In this document: piece by piece, positions 33,154-44,832 of the stretch
Layout: each line of letters starts with the position of its first letter
Numbering within the stretch: position 1 is the first letter of the stretch
NCBI GenBank assembly: GCA_019915135.1
Contig: JAHLMK010000013.1
Location: forward strand, 124,001 to 188,000
From: Strobilurus pachycystidiatus
Lineage: Eukaryota > Basidiomycota > Agaricomycetes > Agaricales > Physalacriaceae
Direction: 5' to 3'
Length of the DNA: 64,000 bases
Position numbers and translations under genes: made by a program
The notes under the pieces: model-generated
The model's database searches: none
What the model was told of the DNA's origin: nothing
Seen by the model: the letters and a program-made list of their open reading frames with translations, nothing else

Positions 33154-34092
33154 TTTGCCAAATCTCTCCTTGAAGAACTCCACCGTATAATCCTGCGCAC
33201 AGAGGGTCAATGTGAAAGCTACTGCAATCAGCTGGCACTGTACTCACAGCATGGAACGTGTTCTTAAAGCTGTCCCGCTCCTTGAGCCTCGCGACGTACT
33301 CCGAGAAAACCTTGTACTTCGCAGTCGTCAGAGTCTCCAACACCTTGTTCCCTTCCCCCGACTCGTACGCTCCCAAATCATTGCTCAGGGTCAACTCCAT
33401 GCGTGCAAAGAATGGCAACACCGCCGCATCTGCAATGGTGAAATCATCGCTCACTGCGAACTTGTTTCCGCCGTTGTCCACAAGCAGCTTCTGGAGGGCT
33501 TCGATCGCAGTGAAGATAGGGTCCTTGGATTCACCTTTGAACACAAAGGCATTGTAGGCGGGTGAGAACCCGTTGCTGAATGTGTCGATGAAGAACCGCG
33601 CTTTGGCGCGGTCGACTGGGGAAGAGGGAAGGAGCGGAGCGTCGGGGAAGAGATCGGCGATGAACTCGAGGAGGATAAGGGACTCGGCGAGCTTGACCGA
33701 GTCGGGAGAAGGCTCATTTGCTGGAACAGTTGGGCCACCATATGCGATAGCGGGAACCTAGGCGGGCATCCGAAAGTGTGAGACACGACGAACGTGTTTG
33801 TATATGCCAAGGGGAGCGGAGGACGTACCTTACTAGCAGGGTTCACCTTTGGCGCGTACCATTCGGGCTTGTTGAGCAGGTCGATCTCGTAACGCGTGAA
33901 CTGCGCGCCGACCTCTGCCAGAGCTAGCTCGGTCTAGAGAACCTTGTGGGTCTGGACGATAATTTCGAATACGTGTAAACTTACTCGATGAGCGTAGGGG
34001 CATACCTGAAGGAGCTATGTAAGCCCATCATTGTTTACGACGTTGAGATGCTCACTCACTTTTGCAGTATAGAGAGTAATCTGTTCAGGCAT
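33136..34092 (-). CDS. Glutathione S-transferase, omega-like (Cys type)
   Basis: Glutathione-dependent thiol transferase, cytosolic. Exons 34060-34092, 33985-34005, 33829-33933, 33248-33757 and 33136-33192 give 241 aa. The thioredoxin-fold N-domain begins MPEQITLYTAK. The active-site motif VCPYAHR is encoded by a separate 21-nt exon, so the catalytic residue is cysteine, as in omega or dehydroascorbate-reductase type GSTs. The GSH-binding stretch NPASKVPAIAYG ends in the cis-Pro motif, followed by LAESLILLEFIADLFPDAPL. The all-helical C-domain holds NKFAVSDDFTIADAAVLPFF. The last intron (33193-33247) precedes DYTVEFFKERFGKLRAQK. It is complete. Stress or detoxification is inferred from the family. 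Confidence 0.9.
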
Positions 34093-34510
34093 GGTGGTAG
34101 GTGAGAGGAATAGAAGGTAATGGGATATCAACGTGCCGCCTTTATAGCCCCTCGGCTACTTCTCGCGAGATTTTGCATGAGTAATCACTGAAGAGATGCA
34201 ACCCCACGTCGAGGGATGAATCAATGACATCGATGATATCGATCAAGCTTTACTGTAATGGGAGGAAATTAATTTCGTAGTAAGCGAAGGTCCTTACTAA
34301 CTAGTATTGTCATAGAGCATGACTGATGGGCGAGTATACCTTGATTCCCTATGATGACCCGGGGCTGGGCCGGCAAGCGGCGTGTCACAAACCGTGTTCT
34401 TTCCCGGATCGTCATCTGCTTTCGTCTTTGCTACTTACCGCCCATCTTCGGGCAACAGCTGTAGCGTGGCAGCCGGACATGGTGATGTCTACTGCGCAAC
34501 AATCGAGACA
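34093..34510. other. Intergenic between GST gene and Helitron helicase ORF
   Basis: Contains the GST promoter and should hold the Helitron 3' end (hairpin plus CTRR). I could not fix that end with confidence. Confidence 0.3.
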
Positions 34511-36520
34511 TCAGTAATCTAGTGCGTCACCTGTAAGCTCTATGTACCAATCCAACTGTTCTCTAGCTATCTCCAATGTCCTCTTCTCAAGTCTACCAAG
34601 CCTCTGTTCTTCCCTCCTGACTCCCTCCGGCGCATGTGTAGAGATTCTTTTTGCAGTTATATCTCCAAGGATCGCAAGCCCTCTCGGATGCCCCTCGTCG
34701 CACTTCACCCGCGAAATCATCACATAGGCAGCGGCAGTAGAGGCACAGCTCTCGAGGTGGATAATGGCGGCATTCAGTGACCGACTCTGGGAATTGTGGG
34801 CAGTGAACGCAAAGCCAGGAATGAGAGGCAGCTGCCATCGCGTCGCGGTATACACCTTTGTCCCACCAAGCTTCGTGAATTTGATCGGTTTATTGACCAC
34901 AGGAATATCGACGTGATAGGCATTGGGAATGGCTGGGTCGAGCGGCCTATAGCTGGGAAGGTCCACCACTGCCGACGTTGCATAGCGCCTACCATGGCGG
35001 ACTTCGTACTTCAGACCGATCAATCGACCGCCGCTGTCATTTGCGATCCCAAGCTCAACGGCTAAGTTATCCACGACAATGACAGGCATTCCAACAACCA
35101 GGGGCAGGCGTCCACTGAGGTCCTTTGCATCCTGCTTTGATGTATCCCAAGCATCGTGAGCATTCTGTCCAGTGAGTATGACTCGCTTAGATCCTCGACC
35201 CACAGAATCCTCGGCGAAGTACACGCCAAAGTCCGATCCAGTAGCTTTCGAGAAAGCCTTTGCCATGTGCCAGTTATGGGCATTGCGGACAGCGTTGGTG
35301 AAGGTAATCAATGGCGCCGCGTTGTCTGGATCGCGTACCCATCGCATGATGTCTGTTACTCCAGGGTCCATCAATATGTCCGCCGCGCCTAACTGGAAAC
35401 GTTTGAGATAATCAAGGTCACTATCGTCCCCAGTGACCGTGCAGATACCGCGACGCAGTCGGTTCAAAAGCGCTACAAAGCGAGGGTTGTTTTGTCGGAC
35501 AACTTCGTTGAGGATGACACAATGCTCGATGGTGCGGTAGTTTTTGAACGCGGTGAGGTTCTTTCGATTTTTGCCGTTCAGCGCTTGCAAGGCTGACTGC
35601 GAGGTCATAGCTGCAGTGAGCTGATGATCAAAGAGCGTGGTTTTTGTGGGAGGGGGGAGCTGATACTCGTCACCGGACAATATCAAATCGAGTCCACCGA
35701 ATGGATCGTTGGTGCACGCCCGGGCCAAATTCAGGTTTCGCGATAAACGCTCAAAGTCTTCGCACCCTAGGAAGAAGCACTCGTCGATGATGAGAGTTCT
35801 TGTATGCTCCAATCTCGCAATCAAGGCTTTCAGTGATCCGGAATTTTTGGCGGTGAGTGAGCTGTGCTTGGTGCATAGAGCTCCTTGGTGAAATGTTGTA
35901 GAACCTCCGATGTTACAGGCCGAAACACCCGTTGGCGCTGTATAGTTGAGCTCGGACATGGCATCAATCGCGTTGTAGAAGGTACTTTGCGCCTCGTAGA
36001 GATGGGACTTTCCGGCACCCCCACAACCACCGATGATGAGACGAAAGGGTGGTCGTGCTGGATCAATGAGCCGCTGCATCCGGTTGTTGACCAGAAGGAG
36101 GAAGGCCAAGCGTTGTTTTTGGTTGAGGGTATAGTGTATAGCAACAGCAAGGGCTGTCTTTTTCCGTTCTTCAAGTTTTGTCCACAGAGTGTCATCTCCG
36201 TCGTTCTTTCGCGCAATGCGCAATCGAAGTAGTGTTTTCTCCTTCTCTAGGTTGGTAAGTCGGGCACGCATCTGCCCATGATACAATTGACGGCCGCCTT
36301 GGAGGTCCCCTGATGGAACGGTAGAATTCACTAAATCGTGAACTGTCAATCAATTGTCTTGCTTCAGCCTTCCAGGTAGCTGTCAGACTCACAGGTTTTT
36401 GTAGCGATGAAAGCTGCTTTCTCGGCATTGAGGTGATTTCGTGCACCAGCTGCGCGTATTCGGTCCTCGTCATTGGCTGGCATGGCAGAACCTGTGATGT
36501 ATTCGGAGATGTCGGTGCAT
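34511..36520 (-). pseudogene. Helitron Pif1-type helicase domain
   Basis: SF1 5'-3' DNA helicase of the RepHel protein. An upstream exon (ANDEDRIRAAGARNHLNAEK) joins by a GT-AG intron to FHDLVNSTVPSG. Motifs follow: Walker A IGGCGGAGKSHLY, motif Ia NYTAPTGVSACNIGG, Walker B TLIIDECFFLG, motif III LILSGDEYQLPP, then VILNEVVRQNNPRF and the late motif FAFTAHNSQSRSLNAAIIHL with AYVMISRVK. The ORF ends at 34511 with no internal stop. Domain order and spacing match Helitron helicases rather than cellular Pif1, as the Rep domain lies upstream on the same strand. Confidence 0.85.
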
Positions 36521-36527
36521 CAGCAAA

Positions 36528-36831
36528 ACCCCCCGATCGGTTGTGACGTTTCGGAGGTTTTGAGGTTTTGGTCAATTTTTGTATGCCTTCGTGAGGCTTC
36601 GTCACTCATTCACCACCAATGCCAATTTAAATTTGGAACATTTGAATGTATTTCTCAAGGTTGGCAAGTGGAAATATAAGAGGGATGCGAGACGGATCCT
36701 GTGTGCTTGAGCTACCCAGGGTGAGGTTGTGGTGTTTCTGGACATAGGTTGCGAGGTTTTGAGGTTTTGAGGTTTTCGGCCAAATTTGGCAGGCGACAAC
36801 CTCCTGACAACCTCGGCAACCGATCGGGACG
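36528..36831. mobile_element. Possible MITE or oversized intron inside the Helitron
   Basis: The motif CCCGATCGGTTG near 36532 recurs inverted near 36817-36828. Symmetry extends outward over CATCAGCAA. Inside are runs of GAGGTTTT (36551-36570 and 36752-36776). The segment interrupts the link between the Rep linker and the helicase, where other introns are only 45-60 nt. A clear target duplication was not found, so an insertion is favoured but not shown. Confidence 0.35.
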
Positions 36832-36867
36832 AGTTGCTGATGTGGGTGGTTGTGACGGAGCTGAATA

Positions 36868-39685
36868 GAACTGGGCGGCCTCAGCTAACGCAATGGTCGA
36901 CAACATCCGGACCTGTGTCCGAGGTGTGCACCGTTCCTGGAACTCGTCGAGATCTTCGGCATCAGGGCGTCCATCGATATGAGTAAACCCACTCTCAGCA
37001 GGAGGGTTGAGTTGCCCCAGCTGCCACTCGATGTCGTTCGCCAGTTCGTCACCGAGGACACCTGAATGCTCCTTTGTTTGGAAGAACTCGGAGTGACGCA
37101 TTTGATGCTGTGCCGAAAAATCATCCGCAGCGAGTCTGCATTCCCATTGCTCTTGGAAGTGGTCTACAACTCGGAGCTTTGAGGGGGGAAGTGATGTTAA
37201 CGTGACAGACAGTGCCTCTGCATACGTTGTGCCATCCGATTTGAGAGGCGAGTTGGCGGAGCGGAGCCACGGTTTGAACAGAGCTAAGATGACTAGGGCA
37301 TACTTCTCGGCTTGCTCATCAAGATCACGGCGAGGAATCGCGTAACCAGAAAGGACGGGGATGTGCCGAGTCCGTCGTTTGCGAAGTACATGAGTATCAT
37401 GCTGAGGATGTGTCGGATGAAAGAGAAAGTGACCTATGAAAGAGTTTAATGAGTTGAGGTACGATTATCGAATGACATACTCACAGCTCGCTTCATCGGT
37501 CTCTTCTTCGCTGTCTGAGTCATCAATGATCATAACTTGTAGTATCCTGCTGGTGGTGTTGCGAGGCACAACGTATCTTCTCATATTCACCAAATTGATC
37601 CCACATGCAGACATTCTCAAGTTCTGTCGGACGGTAGAGGATATCATAGATGAGCGAGTTTTCTGGGGGTGTGGCACTGTGGGTATCTGCACTAACGGCA
37701 GTGAGGATGACAAGATCGTCATCCGGATCGATTTCGTTGATATTGCCATCAGACGCGAGTTTGAATTCTCTGGATAGGCAGTATCAGTCACTACGAAACA
37801 TGCAAGAGAATCACCACTTACGATTCTTCGGCACCGTGATCGTTAACAAAAATATTGTCAAGCTGCACATCGGAATCGGAGTCCAGTCTAGGTTTGTCTA
37901 GATCATGTACGTCGGAGTCTATACTAGCTTTCTCATATGTCGGAAAATGTTGAGGAGAAAGCCATGTCAAGAGTTTGGACCAGTAGAAAGTGGAAAAATG
38001 AGCATCTGTAACATGATTTGGAATGCCAAGCAAGGCAGATGCTACCTGCTGACCCGAAAGCTCTCGACGACTGTTGATTTGATTCAACGTTTTGAGGAGG
38101 AGTATCCGACAGCGCTCCTCAGTTTCAATGATCGGGCCCTTCTCCTCGAGCTTCTGCAGTGACGTTGTGGCAGCCACGAGGGCACTCATGACCACCGCAG
38201 AGTCAAGAGTCGTCTTTGCAGTATAGTGAGTCATGTAGATGCTCAGCGCCATCCCAAATGCCCCCGAACCAATGAACTTTCCATCGGTGTTACACTGGAA
38301 AGAGCCGGATATTGACGGGTTGAATGCGACAACATTTCCATCTAAACGCATGAAGTTGATTTTTCCATCATCATCCATGAAGGTTTTCTCAACGAGCGGA
38401 AGAGGATAAAGGAAATTACAAAGTTTGTCCTGCTCATCAAGGGAAAGTGTTGCCTTTGATTGGGAGATCTTCTTGAAGCAGGTGTCACTGTGTGTGTGGG
38501 ATTGGCTAGATGCGTCTAAGACTTCGCGAAGGAACTGAGGCCATATAGCATCAAAGTTTATAGCATCAGGATGAGGTGGTCGGCTGAGAAGGCACGTTCG
38601 TTTATTGTGGTCTTGGGCAGGATGAGTACCAGAGGGGAGTTCGCGATGGAAGATGCTGTCTAACCACGCAAATAAACGTGTTTTGAACTCATTGTCACAC
38701 GCCACCTTCTCCTGAACGAGGCGGGGAGAAAGTGTGCCTTCCAGCCAGATGAGAATATGAAGATGGAGATATCCTCGGTTCTGAGCTTCAATGACACCGT
38801 AATAGTGCTTCACGCGTCCAAAAACACCTCGTTTAACATCCCTTTCAAAGCCCAGAAAGACATCGGTGAACTGGTCAACCATGACTTTGAAGAACTCTGC
38901 ACCGGCTACAGGATTTGAAGCAAGGGAACGTGCACGATCAAAGGAAGTGAAGGTCGAGTCAGGACGATCAAAGAGAGTGTCGAGATTGATCTCCTTGCCA
39001 GCCACGAAGGACGCAAGGGGGTTGTATGTATCGGCAGGATTCAATGTGAAGAATATGGATGGTGTTCCACTGTCTCGACTGAGCGCCCGGATTTCCTCTC
39101 GCATCCCCATGACTTCCCCAGTAGATCCCTCGATATGATCACTGATGTACTCGACGTACTTCAGAAGCTCGAAGACGGTCTCCTCTGACTTGTCTGCGGC
39201 CACGTATTTTGAATGGTCCTTCCGAGCCTTTTTTGCAGCTAGGGTAGTAGAGAGGTGGGCCAACGCCTCGCCGGAGATGTTCTCCATAGCCTTCATTGCT
39301 TTTGGCCACCATGCACGTCGAACAGCAAGGCGAGATTGATAGGATGACCGACGAAGCATTTGGATGTTATGCATGACAAAAATAAATGATATATGTGTTT
39401 GGAAACGACGATCAGCAAGCTGAAGGTATCGCTGGACATGTGTTTTGAGATGAATAGGCTTGAAGCCATCACTCTTTCGATAACGGTTTGGATCATCGAA
39501 CATCCCAACACCGTAAGGAAAGAGTGTCGGCCAGAGCATCCCATAAACGTCGGGATTGAGTCGGGTTTTGAGCGTCTCATCGGAGGTGGAGGTCTTCGCA
39601 AAGGCGCCATTGTTCTTGAGGTATTGGAGTGCCTGGATCTTTCTCATGTTGAGAGAAACTTCGCTTTCGTCCACATCGAATGTCC
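36868..39685 (-). pseudogene. Helitron Rep (HUH endonuclease) domain and linker
   Basis: This segment continues in frame from the DUF6570 part across the intron 39686-39735. It has the Helitron_like_N block (QALQYLKNNGAFAKT), VYGMLWPTLFPYGVGMF, and SIFFTLNPADTYNPL. The HUH motif is in RGYLHLHILIWLEG, and the two-tyrosine catalytic motif is in LSIYMTHYTAK. Rep nicks and joins single strands in rolling-circle transposition. After an intron at 37818 the frame runs through ENVCMWDQFGEYEKI and stops at a TGA. The expected acidic linker DDSDSEEETDEASC lies in the next frame, so a one-base frameshift is likely near 37540. The frame then resumes as HFLFHPTHPQHDTHV and LALFKPWLRSANSPL. Confidence 0.8.
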
Positions 39686-39706
39686 CTGTTGCGGATGCTC
39701 AGCAAA

Positions 39707-41260
39707 TTATGATAATGTTGATATGAACGGTGTACCTGAGACGGATAACGGAATCTGAGCATCAGTCTCCGCATGGTCTGTAGCGAAAATCGCTTCTGTG
39801 GTATCAACACCATGTCCCGTATAAGTAGCGCTTTGACCCAGTAGCGTACTGTTGGCGGTTTGTCGATGAACGGGAAAATTGACGCGACCGCCATCATGCT
39901 CCTCATCCGGATAGTCTTTCAGAGCATCGTAATCGATCCGGATGTCGTGATACAGGCGATTGTGTGTTTTGAGCCATATCAGAGCCCGCAAGATTCGTTC
40001 GCATCTGACAAGAAGCGGAGTTCGTTTGAACATGTCTGCGGTGGCTGCCTGATCGTTGGTCACGAACATGACGACAATTTCGTCGTACAAGGTTGAGATG
40101 GGGCGCGGAAGCTCTGTCGCAAGGTCTGTGATCTCGTGGGGGTGGATGCATACATTTCCGGACGCCGAGCGTTGAGCGAAAACGCCAGACGAATCTGATC
40201 CTGCGTTCAGCTTCACCCAGCACTTTGTCGCATGGGCACGGGAAATGACAAGCTCTTCCGCATATGTGAGACAAGCGAGTGCGGGTGGTACATCGCCGAT
40301 CCAGCATCCATTTGCCCAACTAGTCAGAGGTACCTTGACAAATTTTCGCCCCTTGATACAACGTCTGCAAGTCGGACACGCCTTGTATACATTGTTGAAG
40401 AGTTGATGTGATTGAATCGGAGGCTGAGCTTCGAGTGCTGGCTCCTCAACCAATACGCGAAAACGGGCAGCGGCGGTTTCGAGAAGAGAGATATCAAGTT
40501 CGGCCTTCTTGTACTCCGCGAGCCTCGCCGTGAGCTCGTTATGGTTGCAAAAGGAACACGGCAGTCGACGAAGAGCGTCGGCAGATGTTTGCTTGCGATT
40601 TTCGCGCAGTATCTAGTTTAAAACTTAGCCAATGAAATTGAATATAAGGCCGGGTATACCTGTTTGATAGCCTCTGGAGTCTCGACCTGAGGCCAATGCT
40701 CATCCCAGTACTGCTTGTCAACGCTATCCTTGTCTAAGTCGTTCTGCTTTTCATTGTTTCTCCGACGCTGGCGTGATTGAGTTGTTCGAGCTCGCTCCTC
40801 TTGAGAAGTAGCACTGCGTCGCTCGCGGCTAGCAGGCTCGCCTTGGAGTGGCCGAGAAAATGCAGGTATAGCGCCCGAAGCCGACAATAAGACACCAGCT
40901 GCAACAGCGTCTTCATAGCGCACAACGCAACCCGAGTTGCAGGTATGACTTTTGACGACGTCGAGGAGCTCCTGCTTCTTCAAATTTCCTAATCAATGTT
41001 CTGCGGCAAGTGTCCGTAGGGCGGAGAAGGAGACTTGGTGTACAGTGGTGCCGATGTGGCGCAGGGTTTGCGTCTTCTCGGAATCTGACAGACCGGATGC
41101 GAAACTCGAAGACAAGCGATAATCTACTGCTTCGGTGAGTCATATACGACAATATCGAATGTGCATACATACCATTGGTCTCAGTGCCGCAGGAGTTGTC
41201 GATACGTGAACGCTTGTTAGGTGGTTGGCCAGCCTCATCTTGCGGCCTCTTGGATGACAT
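39707..41260 (-). pseudogene. Helitron protein, N-terminal region with DUF6570-like domain
   Basis: The first exon (41173-41260) begins MSSKRPQDEAGQPPNKRSR. A second exon reaches LRTLAAEH and then meets an in-frame TGA at 40993-40995; the same frame continues as LGNLKKQELLDVVKSHTC. A GT-AG intron at about 40622-40669 links AIKQ to ILRENRKQTSADALRRLPC. Next come CSFCNHNELTARL and the zinc-knuckle-like CPTCRRCIKGRKF, then CLTYAEELVISRAHA and VCIHPHEITDLATELPRPIS, the DUF6570 pattern common at the N-terminus of basidiomycete Helitron proteins. No intron could be found that removes the stop, so I treat it as a nonsense lesion. Confidence 0.75.
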
Positions 41261-42561
41261 GAGTCGGGATTGGTGGCGGGTATGAGACAAGAAGTTTTTG
41301 GGAAGAAAGCAGGATGAAAAGAAAAGGAGGCGATCGTATTGCGTATTTATTACAACTCTCGATCAGTAAAACCTGAGAAATAAACATACTCATCTTGCGC
41401 GATATGCGCCCTTCGAAGTCCCTGTGCATAATTGAGCGTGGTCCATCGAGAGGTAGGAGTGTGATCCGGATAGTCTCAACGAGTAATTTTGACGCGCCGT
41501 GGGCCTGAGTTTTGTGCTCCAAGCCTTCCATCGGGGGGCACTCGCCTTTGATGCGCTCGGCGTGCCCATTAGATCGTTCACAGTACAGCACACAGCTCTG
41601 TAAGCGTGTGAGCATGCGAAGAAGCGCAGGCAGCGACAGAACGACGCACGCCTATCAATTCGCTCGTTGGTTCCGAAGTTGGTAGGTCCGTCAGTGCCCG
41701 TCATTGTCCATCATTGTCCATCAGTGGCCGTCAGTGGTCGTCAGTGCGGTCGCCGTTGTATCTGAACCCTCGCCGACGGGAGGGTCATGCAATTTCAAGC
41801 ACTTGCCAGTGCCTACAACGCCCAAGACTAGAGTCACAATCAAACAGGGAAAGGGAACGAAGGTCGTTCTACTGCCCGAGATGGAAACAGAGCAAGCCTT
41901 CCGGAGATGGTTGGGTTCTGCAAGAGGCAATGGAGCACACTGATGTTGTGCGGACTGTGGAAAAGACGGGAGAATTGCGCGGTCATTGAAGGTTAGCGAC
42001 GCGTGGATGTTGACGAAGTTTGGAAAGGCCCAGGGCGCGTCGGGGATGGAAACGAATAACAGCAGCAAATAGAGATGACATGAACGAGGTGACCAATGGT
42101 CAAAGGGCGGACATTTTAGGTACTGGTACACAAACTGACGTTCGTTCGATTGATGTCCTTGTCTTTGTCATCTCACTAACGGTTTGTGAATCTCCTGCAT
42201 CAGTCGTGCCATGTAAAGCGTTTCCTGTCGATGTGAATCAATGTAACCGCCATGTCGGAATATCGAGCTGACACTGATAACACATGCCATCCGAACAGTC
42301 GATGACTTGTTTTCAGGTAAGTACGGTTCTCAAGTGCTCTGAAGCGCCAAACTCACGTAGCATGCTAGGGACCGAGCTAGTTCCCACTGGAAAATGGAAC
42401 AGCTCACGCTATCGTCTCCTCAGTAGCATCTTGATTGTTTCGCTTGAATCATGGACGTACCATCGGGCAGCTTGCACCTCTTATGTGCATATTTGACTTA
42501 CAGCTGAACGGCAGGACGACACTGTTCACTCTCCCGACGCGAATTTCGCGCTCGTCGTAGG
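41261..42561. other. Upstream flank of the Helitron and promoter region of FABP-like gene 1
   Basis: A short imperfect tandem array of about 10-bp units (TCCATCATTG/GGCCGTCAGT type) lies at 41696-41745 and may mark the Helitron edge. An open plus frame up to 41943 contains TIKQGKGTKVVLLPEMETEQ but lacks an ATG; it may be a captured gene fragment. The left part of the 1.25-kb tandem duplication begins near 42215. Confidence 0.3.
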
Positions 42562-42567
42562 TATAAA
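42562..42567 (+). promoter_or_regulatory. TATA box of FABP-like gene 1
   Basis: TATAAA in the block GTATAAATGCGGCT, 73 bp before the ATG. The same block stands before gene 2, so it is kept in both copies. Confidence 0.75.
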
Positions 42568-42634
42568 TGCGGCTAGCAGCGACTGATCACTGTACGCAAC
42601 AGCATCACCCTCATTGAGTACCTACACAGAGACA

Positions 42635-43317
42635 ATGGCAGCTTTCACGATCAAGAACTTGTCTGGGAGGTACAAGCTCGTAAGTTGCACATCTCTTTCA
42701 TTTCCAGTACCCTCTAAACTCGATCGCCCATCTCCTAGAACAGGACGCTTACCACCAACATGGAGGAGACTCTTCGTCTCGAGGGCGTTGCGTGGTTCAC
42801 TCGCAAAGCCGTGATGAATGCCCCCAGTATCTACCTAGTCGTCACGCACGACGCGCAGGCCGCCACTCTCACCGTCGTCGGTGAGGTTGCTGGCATGAGC
42901 GGGCTTAGCAGCACCAAGCGCGCTAATGGCAAATCTGTCGAGGAGAAGAACCCAATCGTTGGTCTAATGAATGCGACGCACCGGCTCTGTGAATCTTCGG
43001 ATGTCAAAGAAGACTACTTGAAGGACGCTTGGAAGGGGCTCGATCCCGAGACAAAACTGTTCGTGACGTACGCGGAGGGTATCAAAGGAGGGTGGACAGA
43101 CATTGAGGTAAGGATCATCCGGTTTTGCTCTGGGACTCTAGTTCTGAAGAGAACCAGATCACCACTATCCAAGCAATCGACGGTCAGCAGCGTCTGGTAT
43201 TCCTCCATGTTGCCACTGATGGCAAGGAAATTATCAACTCTCGGACCGTCTATGACAGGTAACAATCGTAATCGTGTTATCGAAATCACTGATCTGACAT
43301 GGACATGTAGGGTTTAA
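42635..43317 (+). CDS. Lipocalin/FABP-like small protein, copy 1
   Basis: Exons 42635-42679, 42739-43107, 43152-43258 and 43311-43317 give 175 aa. It starts MAAFTIKNLSGRYKLNRTL, then EETLRLEGVAWFTRKAVMNA, and ends with LVFLHVATDGKEI and RTVYDRV. An N-terminal G.Y.L, a long series of alternating strands and a final .R.VYDR match the small beta-barrel (lipocalin / cytosolic fatty-acid-binding) proteins I know from Agaricomycetes. Ligand and role are unknown. The second intron could be retained without a stop, because the read-through frame ends at the same stop codon. It has no signal peptide. Gene 2 (44152) is its tandem duplicate. Confidence 0.6.
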
Positions 43318-44088
43318 GTCGTGTCGCTATAACTACATGCGTAGTAACTTTTCAAACTACAAACGACAATATGCCAACTTCATAACTTCGAGAATGATAC
43401 TCGGCCCTCGCAGCTCATGTTCTCCGTGACGTCTGTTTCAACTCTCGTAAACAGAGCCTCGTCGGGAGCGGGACTACTCATCGTTCCATGCGCTGACGTT
43501 GAAGATTCGCTTCCGACTTGTGGCACTTGTTATCACTATGTCCCCTCAGGCCCTCTCATAAGATTCGCTTCAGGCCGTGACCGCACTTCTGACAAGACGA
43601 GTAAGCGGCAAATTTATGATGATGATAGTGGTCGACAGGCCTAAGACCAGCGAAAACCAAAATACCGATAAGTCATACTGAATGACTGATTGTCCATCTC
43701 GGACCGAGCGCTGACTCCGTAGACTTATTCCGTGCAATGTACGCAAAGTGTTTCTTGTCGACGTGAAGTAGTGTAACCGTCATGTCGAAATACCGAGCTG
43801 ATACTGATAAGTAGACGTGCCAGTGAAGACATATCATCCGAAGAGCTTTCCGGTACGGTTCTGCAAGTGCTCATTGGGTTTTTGAAGCGCCAAACATACT
43901 GAGCATGCCAGGGACCGAGCTAGTTCCCAAACGAAACAGTTCACGCTATCCTTTGCCGAGTAACAGCTTGAATGTGTTTCGATCATGAACGTATCATTGG
44001 ACAGCTTGCGCCTCTTCGATGCATATTTGACGGACAGTTGAGCGGCAGCACGATCGTTTACTCTCCCGAATATCGCGCTCTTCCTAAG

Positions 44089-44094
44089 TATAAA
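44089..44094 (+). promoter_or_regulatory. TATA box of FABP-like gene 2
   Basis: TATAAA inside GTATAAATGCGGCT, 63 bp before the ATG at 44152, equivalent to 42562. Confidence 0.75.
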
Positions 44095-44151
44095 TGCGGC
44101 TGACGGTTGTGCGCAACAGCATCACCCTAAAAAAATCCCTACACAGAGAGA

Positions 44152-44832
44152 ATGGCAGCTTTCACGGTCCACAAATTGTCGGGGAGGTACAAGCTCGTAA
44201 GCTGACCAACTCGTTCATCTTCGCCCCTCTGAGTATGGTCGCCCATCTTCTAGAACAGGACGCTTACCACCAACATGGAGGAGACTCTTCGTCTCGAGGG
44301 CGTTTCATGGTTGACTCGCAAAGCCATGATGAATGCCCCCAATATTCATCTAGTCGTCACGCACGACGCACAGGCCGGGAGCTTCACCATCGTTGGTGAG
44401 GTTGCTGGCTTGAGCGGGCTTAGTAGCACCAAGCACATCAATGGCACATCTGTCGAGGAGAAGCACCCGCTCCTTGGTCTAATCAAGATGACGCCCCGGC
44501 TCTGTGGACCTTCGGATGTCGAAGAAGACTACTTGAAGGATGCTTGGAAGGATGTTGATCCCGAGACAGAGCTGATTTTCACGTACATCGAGAGTATCAA
44601 AGGAGGGTGGACAGACACAGAGGTCAGGATCATCCGGTTTTGCTCTGGGATTCGACTTCTGAAGATATTCAGATCACCACCATACAAGAAATCGACGGTC
44701 AGCAGCGTCTGGTATTCCTCCATGTTGCCACTGATGGCAAGGAGACTATCAACTCTCGGACTGTCTATGACAGGTAACAATCGCAACCGTCTTATCGAAC
44801 TTACTGATCTGACATGGACATGTAGGGTATAA
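44152..44832 (+). CDS. Lipocalin/FABP-like small protein, copy 2
   Basis: Exons 44152-44196, 44254-44622, 44673-44773 and 44826-44832 give 173 aa, closely similar to copy 1 (MAAFTVHKLSGRYKLNRTL, EETLRLEGVSWLTRKAMMNA, final RTVYDRV). The acceptor used in copy 1 (GAAGAG) has changed to GAAGAT here. Splicing must move to a TTCAG six bases further, which keeps the frame and removes two residues. Both copies look functional. The pair probably arose from a single unequal-exchange event; the substitution level suggests it is not very recent. Confidence 0.6.

Larger units (their letters stand above)
34511..41260 (-). mobile_element. Nearly complete Helitron (rolling-circle transposon), probably inactive
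   Basis: The minus strand carries, 5' to 3', a basic N-terminal region (start 41260), a DUF6570-like Cys-rich region, a Helitron Rep (HUH nuclease) and a Pif1-type helicase, joined by short introns. This is the order of fungal RepHel proteins. Limits given are those of the coding region; the TC 5' end and the CTRR 3' end were not located. Lesions: TGA at 40993-40995, a frameshift near 37540, and about 300 bp of inserted or intronic sequence at 36.5-36.8 kb. Most domains are otherwise well kept, so inactivation looks recent. Confidence 0.88.
42215..43470 (+). repeat. Tandem segmental duplication, unit 1 (about 1.25 kb)
   Basis: Matches 43745-44995 over its length, in promoter, exons, introns and 3' flank (for instance CATGTCGGAATATCGAGCTG against CATGTCGAAATACCGAGCTG). 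Each unit holds one complete FABP-like gene. Confidence 0.85.

Noticed and set aside
34093..34510. Helitron 3' end (hairpin followed by CTAG near 34300)
   Set aside because: Several weak hairpins and CTAG sequences exist; without other copies none can be chosen.
36712..37101. Separate minus-strand gene
   Set aside because: It is the middle (linker) part of the Helitron protein and continues in frame from the segment starting near 37430.
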